The notes below the pieces were generated by a model. It was given only the letters and a program-made list of their open reading frames with translations, made no database searches and was not told where the DNA came from. Shown in pieces: positions 9,514 through 17,479 of a stretch of 64,000 bases of DNA. The position numbers and the translations under genes are program-made. This DNA is from SZUA-430 sp031413635 (GTDB lineage Bacteria > Pseudomonadota > Alphaproteobacteria > Micropepsales > Micropepsaceae). The stretch's first letter is position 1, and each line of letters begins with the position of its first letter. The stretch spans positions 7,369 through 71,368 of the forward strand of contig JANOFM010000032.1 of the NCBI GenBank assembly GCA_031413635.1, given 5' to 3'.

Positions 9514-9522
9514 TACGATCGT

Positions 9523-10836
9523 CTACCGTTTATGCAACGGCATGTAGTCCCGCTGCCCCGCGCCGATGTAAAGCTGACGCGGTCGGCCGATCTTCTGGCT
9601 CGGATCTTCGATCATCTCGGCCCACTGCGCGATCCAGCCAACCGTGCGCGCGAGCGCGAACAGCGCGGTGAACATCGACGTCGGGAAACCAAGCGCCTTC
9701 AGCGTGATGCCCGAATAGAAGTCGATGTTGGGGTAGAGCTTTTTCTCGACGAAATACGGATCGCTGAGTGCAATGCGCTCAAGCTCCATCGCCACCTGCA
9801 GCAACGGGTCGTTGCGCACGCCCAATTCGTCCAACACTTCGTGACAAGTCTGTTGCATCACGGTCGCACGCGGGTCGTAGTTCTTATAGACGCGATGTCC
9901 AAAGCCCATCAGGCGGAAGCCCGAGTTCTTGTCCTTGGCGCGCGCGACGTATTCCGGAATCCGCTTCACGTCGCCGATCTCTTCCAGCATTTTGAGCGCC
10001 GCCTCGTTCGCGCCGCCATGTGCCGGCCCCCACAAACAAGCGATACCGGCTGCAATGCACGCGAACGGATTGGCGCCCGAGGAGCCGGCCAAACGTACCG
10101 TCGAGGTCGAGGCGTTTTGTTCGTGGTCGGCGTGAAGAATAAAGATGCGGTCGAGTGCGCGCGCCAGCACGGGATTGACCTTGTAGTCCTCCGCCGGCAC
10201 GGCAAAGCACATGCGCAGGAAGTTTTCCGAATAATTCAACTCGTTGCGCGGATAGACGAACGGTTGGCCGATCGAATATTTGTACGCCATCGCCGCAATT
10301 GTCGGCATCTTGGCGATCATGCGGTGGCTGGCGATCGTGCGCTGTTGCGGATCTTCGATGTCGGTCGAGTCGTGATAGAACGCCGACAACGCGCCGACGA
10401 CGCCGCACATGACCGCCATGGGATGCGCGTCGCGCCGGAAACCGCGGAAGAACTGGCTGATCTGCTCGTGCACCATCGTGTGGCGCGTGATCTGAGTACG
10501 AAACGTCTTCAGCGCGTCCGGCGACGGCAGCTCGCCGTGCAACAGCAGATAGCAGACTTCGATAAAGTCGCTGTGCTCGGCCAGCTGGTCGATCGGATAA
10601 CCGCGATAGAGCAGCACGCCCTCGTCGCCGTCGATGTAGGTGATGCCGCTTTCGCAGCTTGCTGTGGCCGTGAAACCCGGGTCGTAGGTGAACAGATTGG
10701 CGTCCGAATACAGCTTTCGAATGTCGACGACGTCGGGTCCGACCGTGCCGCGCGACACCGGAAGATCGATGCTCTTGTTGCCGTAGACGAGTGTCGCCTT
10801 GCCGACCGGCTTGGACGAGAAATTGGGCTTGGACAT
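9523..10836 (-). CDS. gltA: Citrate synthase (type II)
   Basis: Condenses acetyl-CoA and oxaloacetate in the TCA cycle. 437 residues from the ATG at 10836, which has GGAG seven bases upstream and begins MSKPNFSSKPVGKATL; the frame is open about 33 codons further, but that extension is the promoter region. Catalytic residues are in LHADHEQNAST (His), LMGFGHRVYKNYDPR (His) and NIDFYSGI (Asp), as in the hexameric Gram-negative enzymes. Convergent with lpxB, nine bases apart, and followed by an embedded terminator. Confidence 0.96.
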   Translation of the reverse strand: MSKPNFSSKPVGKATLVYGNKSIDLPVSRGTVGPDVVDIRKLYSDANLFTYDPGFTATASCESGITYIDGDEGVLLYRGYPIDQLAEHSDFIEVCYLLLHGELPSPDALKTFRTQITRHTMVHEQISQFFRGFRRDAHPMAVMCGVVGALSAFYHDSTDIEDPQQRTIASHRMIAKMPTIAAMAYKYSIGQPFVYPRNELNYSENFLRMCFAVPAEDYKVNPVLARALDRIFILHADHEQNASTSTVRLAGSSGANPFACIAAGIACLWGPAHGGANEAALKMLEEIGDVKRIPEYVARAKDKNSGFRLMGFGHRVYKNYDPRATVMQQTCHEVLDELGVRNDPLLQVAMELERIALSDPYFVEKKLYPNIDFYSGITLKALGFPTSMFTALFALARTVGWIAQWAEMIEDPSQKIGRPRQLYIGAGQRDYMPLHKR

Positions 10837-10890
10837 GGGAAACTCCGAAGCACGTGCGATGGGACAAAACCTGCCGGTATTGTGCACTGC

Positions 10891-10920
10891 AATATATTCG
10901 ATAGTGTGTACGCAGCGCAA
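10891..10920 (-). promoter_or_regulatory. Probable gltA promoter
   Basis: On the minus strand a TTGCGC (-35, plus coordinates 10915-10920), an 18-bp spacer and TATATT (-10, 10891-10896), about 55 bases before the gltA start. It lies between gltX and gltA, so gltA can be transcribed independently of gltX. Assigned by motif match only. Confidence 0.45.
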
Positions 10921-10956
10921 AGGGGGATTTACCAAGAAAGGTCGGTATTCCCGGCA

Positions 10957-12354
10957 TTACCCATGCGTGCAGTCGCGGATTCGAGCCATGGACTCGTCTT
11001 TCCCCAGCACCGCCAGCACGTCGAATATGCCAGGAGAGGTGCTCCGCCCGGTTAACGCAGCACGCAGAGGCTGCGCGACGGACCCCAGTTTTAGGCCGTT
11101 TTGCTCGGCAAAATGGCGCGCCGCCGCATCGAGCGATTGGGCGTCCCAAACCGCTCCCTGGAATACGTCCAGGAGCCGCTTAAGGATCGACCGGGCGTCC
11201 GGCGTCAAAAGCTTTTGCGCCTTTTCGTCGAGCGCCAACGGCCGCGTGGCGACCAAGAAATAGGTGCCCTCCGCCAGCTCCACCAACGTCTTCGCACGCT
11301 CTTTCAATCCCGGCATTGCGGCAATCATCTTCAAGCGCGTATCGCCATCGACCGACTGCCCCCGCGTCCGCAAAAGAGGGATGGTCGCGTCCGCCAGCGC
11401 CTCGTCCGAAGCCTGTCGCATATAGTGACCATTCAGATTGTCGAGTTTTTTGAAGTCGACTCGCGCGGGGGACTGTCCGATGCTCTCCAGATTGAACCAC
11501 GCGATAGCTTGCGCAGTGGAAATCGTCTCGTCGTCGCCGTGGCTCCAACCCAGACGAAGCAGGTAATTGCGCATCGCTTCCGGAAGATACCCCAGGTCTT
11601 TGTACTCGTGAATGCCGAGCGCACCATGCCGCTTGGAGAGTTTCTGTCCGTCCTCGCCGTGCATCAGCGGCAAATGCGCGTAAGTCGGGATCGGCCACCC
11701 CATTGCATCGATGATCTGGCGTTGGCGCGCCGCATTGGTCAGATGGTCGTCGCCGCGAATGATGTGCGTGACCCCCATGTCGAAATCGTCGACCACGACC
11801 GACAGCATGTATGTCGGATTGCCGTCGGAACGCAGCAGGATGAAGTCGTCCAGAACGTCGTTCGAAAACCGCACGTCGCCCTGAACCTTGTCGTGAATGA
11901 CGGTCTCGCCCGTTTGCGGCGCCTTGATGCGCACGACGGGCGGCACATTCGGCCGGCGGTCCGATGCCGCCCGATCCCGCCAGCGACCGTCGTACCGGAT
12001 GGGCTTCCCGGCCGCGCGCTGCGCCGCACGCATCTCGTCCAATTCTTCGGGCGAGGCATAGCAATGATAGGCGCGTCCTTGATCGACCAACTGCTTGGCC
12101 ACCGCCGCATGCCGCTCGGCGCGAGCGAATTGGTGGACGATCTCGTCGTCCCAATCGAGGCCGAGCCATTTCAGCCCCTCGATGATCGCGGCGATCGCCT
12201 CGGGCGTTGAACGCTGCCGGTCGGTATCCTCGATCCGCAATCGGAACGAACCTTTGTGGCGACGCGAATAAAGCCAGTTGAACAACGCCGTGCGCGCGCC
12301 GCCGATATGAAGAAATCCGGTAGGGGAGGGGGCGAAGCGCGTAATGATTGTCAT
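10957..12354 (-). CDS. gltX: Glutamate--tRNA ligase
   Basis: Class I aminoacyl-tRNA synthetase charging tRNA-Glu (and often tRNA-Gln in alphaproteobacteria). 465 residues. HIGH-type signature FAPSPTGFLHIGGART at about residues 7-22 and KMSKS-type signature KLSKRHGALG near residue 240; anticodon-binding domain at the C-terminus. The start at 12354 is set by the conserved N-terminus MTIITRFAPSPTG; the DNA before it is pyrimidine-rich with no clear ribosome site. comEC diverges 84 bp away. Confidence 0.95.
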   Translation of the reverse strand: MTIITRFAPSPTGFLHIGGARTALFNWLYSRRHKGSFRLRIEDTDRQRSTPEAIAAIIEGLKWLGLDWDDEIVHQFARAERHAAVAKQLVDQGRAYHCYASPEELDEMRAAQRAAGKPIRYDGRWRDRAASDRRPNVPPVVRIKAPQTGETVIHDKVQGDVRFSNDVLDDFILLRSDGNPTYMLSVVVDDFDMGVTHIIRGDDHLTNAARQRQIIDAMGWPIPTYAHLPLMHGEDGQKLSKRHGALGIHEYKDLGYLPEAMRNYLLRLGWSHGDDETISTAQAIAWFNLESIGQSPARVDFKKLDNLNGHYMRQASDEALADATIPLLRTRGQSVDGDTRLKMIAAMPGLKERAKTLVELAEGTYFLVATRPLALDEKAQKLLTPDARSILKRLLDVFQGAVWDAQSLDAAARHFAEQNGLKLGSVAQPLRAALTGRSTSPGIFDVLAVLGKDESMARIRDCTHG

Positions 12355-12438
12355 GGAGAATTGGACTTTGGTTTCGATTTCGATTTGAGTTCGCGGGCAA
12401 TCCGCTGGAAACAAGCGCGCCAGTCCTTAGCATGAGGA

Positions 12439-14640
12439 ATGATCGTGGGCGAGGCCGCGAAAGCCAACGAAACCCGGACCCTACCACGATGGACTTGGCG
12501 CGATTTGATCGCGGTCTCGCTGGCGGCGGTCGTGTTGTTGCCGGGCGCTATCGCCTTCGGCTGGCGCACGGATGCAGGCCGACGCGTGTTGTTTGTGCCA
12601 GTGTTAATGGGTATCGGCGTCGGACTTTATTTTGCGCTGCCGTCGGAACCGTCCGTCACAATGGCGTGCTTGGCGTTGGTCCCCGTCATTCCGTGGGTTC
12701 TTCTCAGACGCAATTCCGGCGCTTCGCAACTGAGCGCCGCATTGGGAACGCTCGCCGCCATCGGCGCAGGCTTGGCGCTCGTCATTGCTCGCGCGCAAAT
12801 GAACGACATCGAAATCCTGGCGCGCGAGACGCGTACGGTGACAATCGAGGGACGCGTACGAGATCTCGAACCGACGGATCGCGGTCGCATACGAATTCTG
12901 CTTGCCGTTCAAACAATCGCGCCGGCTCTTCGCGAAACACATCCCAAGCAAATCCGCATTTCCGTCGGCAAGGCGCCGGCGGACCTCCTACCCGGCGATT
13001 GGGTTCGGCTGCGCGCAACGTTGCGGCCGCTTCCGGCGCCGGTGGCACCGGGCTCATACGACTTCGGCCGCAAGCTTTGGTTCGACGGAATTGGAGCGGT
13101 CGGTTATTCGCTCGGCGCCGCCGCCCGAATCTCGCCGCCAAGGTCCGACACCACTTCCGAATCCGTTACCGCCGAAATCCAGTCGTTCCGCCACGACGTC
13201 AGCGAACGCATCCGCGCGGCAATGTCGGAACGCACGGGCCCGATCGGCGCTGCCTTCCTGACCGGAGAGCGAGGTCTCATCTCCGACGAGGACAACGAAG
13301 CCATGCGCGACTCGAGCCTCGCACATTTGCTTTCGATCTCGGGCCTTCACATGGTGCTCGCGGGCTTTGGGTTCTTTGCCGCCTTGCGGCTGATTGCGGC
13401 CCTCGTGCCCCCAATCGCGCTTAACTATCCCGTCAAGAAATGGGCAGCAGCCTCCGCTTTGCTCGCATCCTTCGCCTATTTGTTGTTGAGCGGCGCGTCC
13501 GTCCCTACTCAACGCTCCTTCGTCATGATCGCAATAGCACTCGTCGCCATCATCTTCGACCGCGCGGCATTGAACATGCGCGTCGTCGCCATCGCGGCAT
13601 TGGTGATCCTGATCCTGACGCCGGAATCCTGGATCGATCCGAGCTTTCAGATGTCGTTCGCCGCCGTGGTCGCCCTGATCGCCGCCTACGAATGGTGGAA
13701 TGGCCGCCGCATCGCCGACGCCGAGCCGCCCGGCATAGCCATGCGCGCGGCCCGCATGATCGGCGCAGCAGCCGCAACCAGCCTCATCGCCGGATTGGCG
13801 ACGGCGCCGTTCGCTGCCTTCCATTTCAATCGCTTTGCCGATTACGGCGTCGCCGCAAACGTGATGGTCATGCCCATCGTCAGCTTCGTGATCATGCCGG
13901 CGGGCGTCTTGGCGCTGGTTCTCATGCCACTGGGCCTCGAGTGGCTGCCGCTGTCGATCATGGACAAGGGCATCGAAGCGATGCTCGCTGTCGCCCATTG
14001 GGTCGCCTCGTGGCCGGGGTCAACTCAAGCGATCGCCGCATGGCCGATTGCCGGGCTAATCTTGGTCGTGACGGGCGGACTGTGGATCGCAATTTGGCAA
14101 TCGACTTGGCGCTGGTTCGGGTGTGCCCCGATCGTCTTGGGATTGCTGATCCCTCTGACCTCGACGCTGCCCGACGTCATCGTCGCAAACGACGCGGGCA
14201 ATGTCGCGGTACGCGATGCCGGAGGCCGCCTGCACTTGTTGTCGTCCAGACGAGGACGATTCGACGCTGAAATGTGGCTGCGCCGCGACGGCGATGCCCG
14301 CGAGATCGCGGAAGTAAAACGGGCCGATGAAGGCGGATTCGTTTGCGACGGACAGGGCTGCATCGCGCAGATCCGAGGCCGCAAGGACAAGCTCCTCCTC
14401 ATAGCCCAAACAGCCGAAGCCATGATCGAGGATTGCGCTCGCGCCGCAATTGTCATCACCACCGCCAGGGGTTGGACGCGGCCATGTTCCGAACCCCAAC
14501 TGATCGTCACATCCAAGCTACTAAGCCAGGAAGGCGCCATCGAAACTCGCCTCGTCGGCGAGCGTATCGAATGGACCTCGGTCGCGCGAGAACGCGGCGA
14601 CCGACCTTGGGCGAACAAGAAACTCAGTAGCGGCGAATAA
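12439..14640 (+). CDS. comEC: ComEC/Rec2-family DNA uptake channel protein
   Basis: Inner-membrane protein that moves single-stranded DNA into the cytoplasm during natural transformation. 733 residues: N-terminal membrane segments and a DUF4131-type OB domain (about 1-230), then the multi-spanning Competence domain (about 250-520) with the conserved SLAHLLSISGLHMVLAGFG. The C-terminal 150 residues lack the HxHxDH metallo-beta-lactamase motif, as in many alphaproteobacterial homologues. GAGGA abuts the ATG at 12439; GTG at 12445 is better spaced and may be the true start. Whether the organism is competent cannot be judged from one gene. Confidence 0.9.
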   Translation: MIVGEAAKANETRTLPRWTWRDLIAVSLAAVVLLPGAIAFGWRTDAGRRVLFVPVLMGIGVGLYFALPSEPSVTMACLALVPVIPWVLLRRNSGASQLSAALGTLAAIGAGLALVIARAQMNDIEILARETRTVTIEGRVRDLEPTDRGRIRILLAVQTIAPALRETHPKQIRISVGKAPADLLPGDWVRLRATLRPLPAPVAPGSYDFGRKLWFDGIGAVGYSLGAAARISPPRSDTTSESVTAEIQSFRHDVSERIRAAMSERTGPIGAAFLTGERGLISDEDNEAMRDSSLAHLLSISGLHMVLAGFGFFAALRLIAALVPPIALNYPVKKWAAASALLASFAYLLLSGASVPTQRSFVMIAIALVAIIFDRAALNMRVVAIAALVILILTPESWIDPSFQMSFAAVVALIAAYEWWNGRRIADAEPPGIAMRAARMIGAAAATSLIAGLATAPFAAFHFNRFADYGVAANVMVMPIVSFVIMPAGVLALVLMPLGLEWLPLSIMDKGIEAMLAVAHWVASWPGSTQAIAAWPIAGLILVVTGGLWIAIWQSTWRWFGCAPIVLGLLIPLTSTLPDVIVANDAGNVAVRDAGGRLHLLSSRRGRFDAEMWLRRDGDAREIAEVKRADEGGFVCDGQGCIAQIRGRKDKLLLIAQTAEAMIEDCARAAIVITTARGWTRPCSEPQLIVTSKLLSQEGAIETRLVGERIEWTSVARERGDRPWANKKLSSGE

Positions 14641-15355
14641 GCCCTACAAGTTTCCCCTGAACCTTTACGCGGTCTGGCCCGAAAATCCGTGTTTCGAACG
14701 CGGGATTCGCCGCTTCGAGCGCGATTTGCGCACCACGCTTGCGCAAACGTTTTAGCGTCGCCTCGCTATTGTCGACAAGCGCCACGACGATGTCGCCCGA
14801 CTGCGCGTCGTCGCTACGCTGAATGAGGACCGTGTCGCCGTTCAAAATACCGGCGTTGATCATGGAATCGCCCATCACTTCGAGCGCGTAGTGCTCTCCA
14901 GACCCCAGCATTCCCTCGGCAATCGGCAAATTTTCGGTCGGATTTTGAAGTGCCTCGATCGGCGTACCCGCCGCGATTCTACCCATCACCGGAACCTCGA
15001 CCATGCGCTTGGCCGATGCCGGAAGGGCTCGAGCGTGCGCCACGCGAATTCCGCCACCCGAATCGACGACACCAAAGGCCGGCCGGCCGGCCGCGTTGGT
15101 CGGCGTAACGGTGCGCGCCCGCGGTTTAGGCGCATTCGAGTTCTCGGGCATTTTGACGACCTCAAGCGCACGGGCGCGATGGGCCAGGCGTCGCAGGAAT
15201 CCGCGCTCTTCGAGAGCCGTAATCAACCGATGAATCCCGGACTTGGACTTAAGGTCCAAGGCCTCTTTCATTTCGTCGAACGAGGGCGCGACGCCGCTTT
15301 CTCGCAACCGCTCGTGAATAAACATGAGCAATTCGTACTGCTTGCGGGTGAGCAT
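14624..15355 (-). CDS. lexA: SOS repressor LexA
   Basis: Represses DNA-damage genes and self-cleaves on RecA filaments. 243 residues: winged helix-turn-helix (about 1-70, MLTRKQYELLMFIHERL), a linker, Ala-Gly cleavage site in GRIAAGTPIEAL, and the S24 peptidase domain with catalytic Ser in MGDSMINAG and Lys in EATLKRL. Two GTTC-N7-GTTC operators upstream indicate autoregulation. The 3' end overlaps the end of comEC by 17 bases. The protein is about 40 residues longer than E. coli LexA, mainly in the linker (about 75-130). Confidence 0.96.
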   Translation of the reverse strand: MLTRKQYELLMFIHERLRESGVAPSFDEMKEALDLKSKSGIHRLITALEERGFLRRLAHRARALEVVKMPENSNAPKPRARTVTPTNAAGRPAFGVVDSGGGIRVAHARALPASAKRMVEVPVMGRIAAGTPIEALQNPTENLPIAEGMLGSGEHYALEVMGDSMINAGILNGDTVLIQRSDDAQSGDIVVALVDNSEATLKRLRKRGAQIALEAANPAFETRIFGPDRVKVQGKLVGLIRRY

Positions 15356-15364
15356 CGATTGACC

Positions 15365-15392
15365 TCTATATCTGGGAACAGAGTCGGAACAA
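15365..15392 (-). promoter_or_regulatory. lexA promoter with proximal SOS box
   Basis: On the minus strand, TTGTTC (plus 15387-15392), a 16-bp spacer and TATAGA (plus 15365-15370). GTTC-CGACTCT-GTTC, plus coordinates 15376-15390, exactly fits the alphaproteobacterial LexA operator GTTC-N7-GTTC and fills the space between the two promoter hexamers, so LexA binding would block RNA polymerase. It ends 21 bases before the lexA start codon. Confidence 0.85.
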
Positions 15393-15402
15393 AACGAGGT
15401 TT

Positions 15403-15417
15403 GTTCTAGTGTTGTTC
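15403..15417 (+). promoter_or_regulatory. Second, distal SOS box upstream of lexA
   Basis: GTTC-TAGTGTT-GTTC on the plus strand, again a perfect GTTC-N7-GTTC. It is in the opposite orientation to the proximal box and 27 bp away centre to centre. It may allow cooperative LexA binding or tighter autorepression. Confidence 0.75.
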
Positions 15418-15460
15418 CCGGCCTGCGTCAACTGCTGGAATTCAGGACCTGATCACTTTT

Positions 15461-16657
15461 TTAGTCCAGATGCATGACTGACACGGACTCGCCTGCGGCC
15501 AGAGCCGGATCGCCGGGGGGGCGGACGATCAGCCCGTCGGCCGCCGAAAAGGGCCGCAACATGCTTGAGTCCTGGACCGGAAACGGCTCCGCGATCTCGC
15601 GGCCGTCGGTCTGAATTTGGAGATGGCAACGAATGTAGTCTTGCCGCTGGTCGTTGGCGGGCAAGGCGCTCGATAAACGCGCTTGTGTCACGCGCCACGG
15701 AGCCGCGTTGTTGCCGAGCAGGCGGAATATCATCGGTTTCAAATACAGCAGAGCACAAACCAACGCCGACACGGGATTGCCCGGAAGGCCCAAGAACGGA
15801 ATCGATTTGTAGCGGCCGTGGATCAGCGGCTTGCCCGGCCGCATCGCAATCTTCCAGAACGCCACTTTGAGATCCGGCACCAGTGCCTTTTGAATCAAAT
15901 CGTGATCCCCGACCGACGCGCCGCCAAGGGTCACAAATATATCGCACCCCTCCGATATCGCGGCCTTGAAGCGAAGGTCGTCGATCGAATCTCGAGCGAT
16001 GCCGAGGTCGCGCACGGTCCCGCCCCACTGGAGCACATGCGCCGACAACCCGAACGAAGACGAACCAATGATCTGCGCCGCGGTCGGTTCGCTTCCCGGC
16101 GGCACGATTTCGTCCCCGGTCGCCAGGATCGCAACGCGCGGCGGCCGTGCGCAGGGCAGGGAAGGGTGGTTCATCGCCGCCGCGAGCGCGATGTCGCGCG
16201 GCGTCAAACGTCGCCCGCTCTTCAACGGCTTGTCGCCCTTCTTGAAGTCCAGCCCCGCGCGCCGGATGTGACGCCCGGCGGGCGCCGCTCCATCGACGAC
16301 GCACACGGTATCGCCTTCCGATTGCGTGTTCTCCTGCACGACGATCGTCGTCGCGCCTTTCGGCACGGGTGCACCGGTAAAAATTCGAACGGCTTCGCCT
16401 TTGCCGACCGAGCCTTGAAACATCGCGCCGGCCGCCACCGCGCCAATGACCTTTAAGCTCGCCGGCAGTGCCCCTACGTCTTGAGCACGCACGGCATAAC
16501 CGTCCATGGCGCTGACGTCGAATGGTGGTTGCGTCCGCTGTGCGGCGATATCGGCGCTCAGCACGCGACCCAACGCACCGCCGAGCGGAACCTGCTCCGG
16601 ACCCAGAGGCTTCAATCCTTCAATGACTTTCGCTTGCGCTTCGGCGACGGTCTGCAT
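15461..16657 (-). CDS. moeA: Molybdopterin molybdotransferase MoeA
   Basis: Inserts molybdate into adenylylated molybdopterin in the last step of molybdenum cofactor synthesis. 398 residues with the MoeA N-terminal domain (PPFDVSAMDGYAVRA at about 43-57), the MoCF/MPT-binding domain with FVTLGGASVGDHDLI and PGKPLIHG, and the C-terminal domain ending in VSVMHLD. It begins three bases after the moaC stop, so the two form one transcript with the trp genes upstream. Confidence 0.94.
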   Translation of the reverse strand: MQTVAEAQAKVIEGLKPLGPEQVPLGGALGRVLSADIAAQRTQPPFDVSAMDGYAVRAQDVGALPASLKVIGAVAAGAMFQGSVGKGEAVRIFTGAPVPKGATTIVVQENTQSEGDTVCVVDGAAPAGRHIRRAGLDFKKGDKPLKSGRRLTPRDIALAAAMNHPSLPCARPPRVAILATGDEIVPPGSEPTAAQIIGSSSFGLSAHVLQWGGTVRDLGIARDSIDDLRFKAAISEGCDIFVTLGGASVGDHDLIQKALVPDLKVAFWKIAMRPGKPLIHGRYKSIPFLGLPGNPVSALVCALLYLKPMIFRLLGNNAAPWRVTQARLSSALPANDQRQDYIRCHLQIQTDGREIAEPFPVQDSSMLRPFSAADGLIVRPPGDPALAAGESVSVMHLD

Positions 16658-16660
16658 GCA

Positions 16661-17479
16661 TCACCCGCGATAGAGGTCTTCCGGCGCAACGCCCGCGGCG
16701 CGCGCCAATTTTTCTTCTTCGGATTTGGTCAGCGCATGCGTGCGTCCGTGCAGGAAACTATAGATGGCACCGACCGGCAGTCCCGCATCCTTTGCCCACG
16801 CATGCGCGGTCAAACTGCGGCTGGTCATAAACTGGCGGAAGGCCTCGCGGCGCGCATTGTGATCCGACGGCGGCTTGCGCCCCGCCACTTCGTTCATGAT
16901 CTCGACGGGCTTCACTCGAACATGGGAACGCCTCACCGGCCCCGTTACCGCACTCGCCCGGCGAACTGCCCGCAACCGGCCGCCGGCGGCTGTTACCTCG
17001 CCTTTTGCCGCGCGATAGCTTCCGGACTTGCCGCCCTCTTTCGAGAGTAGGCGCACGCTTTCGATGACTATCCCGCGCTCGACCGCTTTCAACATGTCAT
17101 AGATCGTCAATGCCGCGACGCTGGCAGCGGTCAGCGCCTCCATCTCGACACCGGTTGGTCCCGACACCTTGACGCTCGCCAACACCCGGATCAGCGACAG
17201 CGCCTCGTCGGGTTCGCACGCGACCGTCACACCGGAGATCGGCAACGGATGGCAAAGCGGGATGAGTTCCGACGTTTTCTTCGCCGCCATAATCCCGGCC
17301 ACCCGAGCGACCGCCAACACATCGCCCTTGGGCGCCGTGCCGTCCAACACCAGCGCCAGCGTATCGGCCTTCATGCGCACGATGGCTTCGGCCATCGCTG
17401 TGCGCGTTGTCGTGTCCTTGCCCGACACGTCGACCATGCGCGCGTCGCCTTTGTCGTCGATATGCGTCAGCTTGCTCAT
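16661..17479 (-). CDS. moaC: Cyclic pyranopterin monophosphate synthase MoaC with C-terminal helix-turn-helix extension
   Basis: Residues 1-160 are a complete MoaC (KSGSYRAAKGEV end, DGTAPKGDVLAVARVAGIMAAKK and LIPLCHPLPI catalytic region), which makes cyclic pyranopterin monophosphate with MoaA. The protein then continues to 272 residues: a basic linker (165-205) and a predicted helix-turn-helix at about 208-270 (FRQFMTSRSLTAHAWAKDAG, then LPVGAIYSFLHG), resembling XRE/phage-repressor domains. MoaC alone is about 160 residues. The extension may bind DNA or another Moco protein; its role is unknown. ATGA overlap with trpDC upstream. Confidence 0.92.
   Translation of the reverse strand: MSKLTHIDDKGDARMVDVSGKDTTTRTAMAEAIVRMKADTLALVLDGTAPKGDVLAVARVAGIMAAKKTSELIPLCHPLPISGVTVACEPDEALSLIRVLASVKVSGPTGVEMEALTAASVAALTIYDMLKAVERGIVIESVRLLSKEGGKSGSYRAAKGEVTAAGGRLRAVRRASAVTGPVRRSHVRVKPVEIMNEVAGRKPPSDHNARREAFRQFMTSRSLTAHAWAKDAGLPVGAIYSFLHGRTHALTKSEEEKLARAAGVAPEDLYRG

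Noticed and set aside
9532..11055. Long plus-strand open frame of 507 codons opposite gltA
   Set aside because: Arg/His-rich antisense shadow of a well-conserved citrate synthase; no domain and no ribosome site.
14190..14640. ComEC C-terminal metallo-beta-lactamase domain
   Set aside because: No HxHxDH motif is present in the C-terminal region, so the domain was not annotated.
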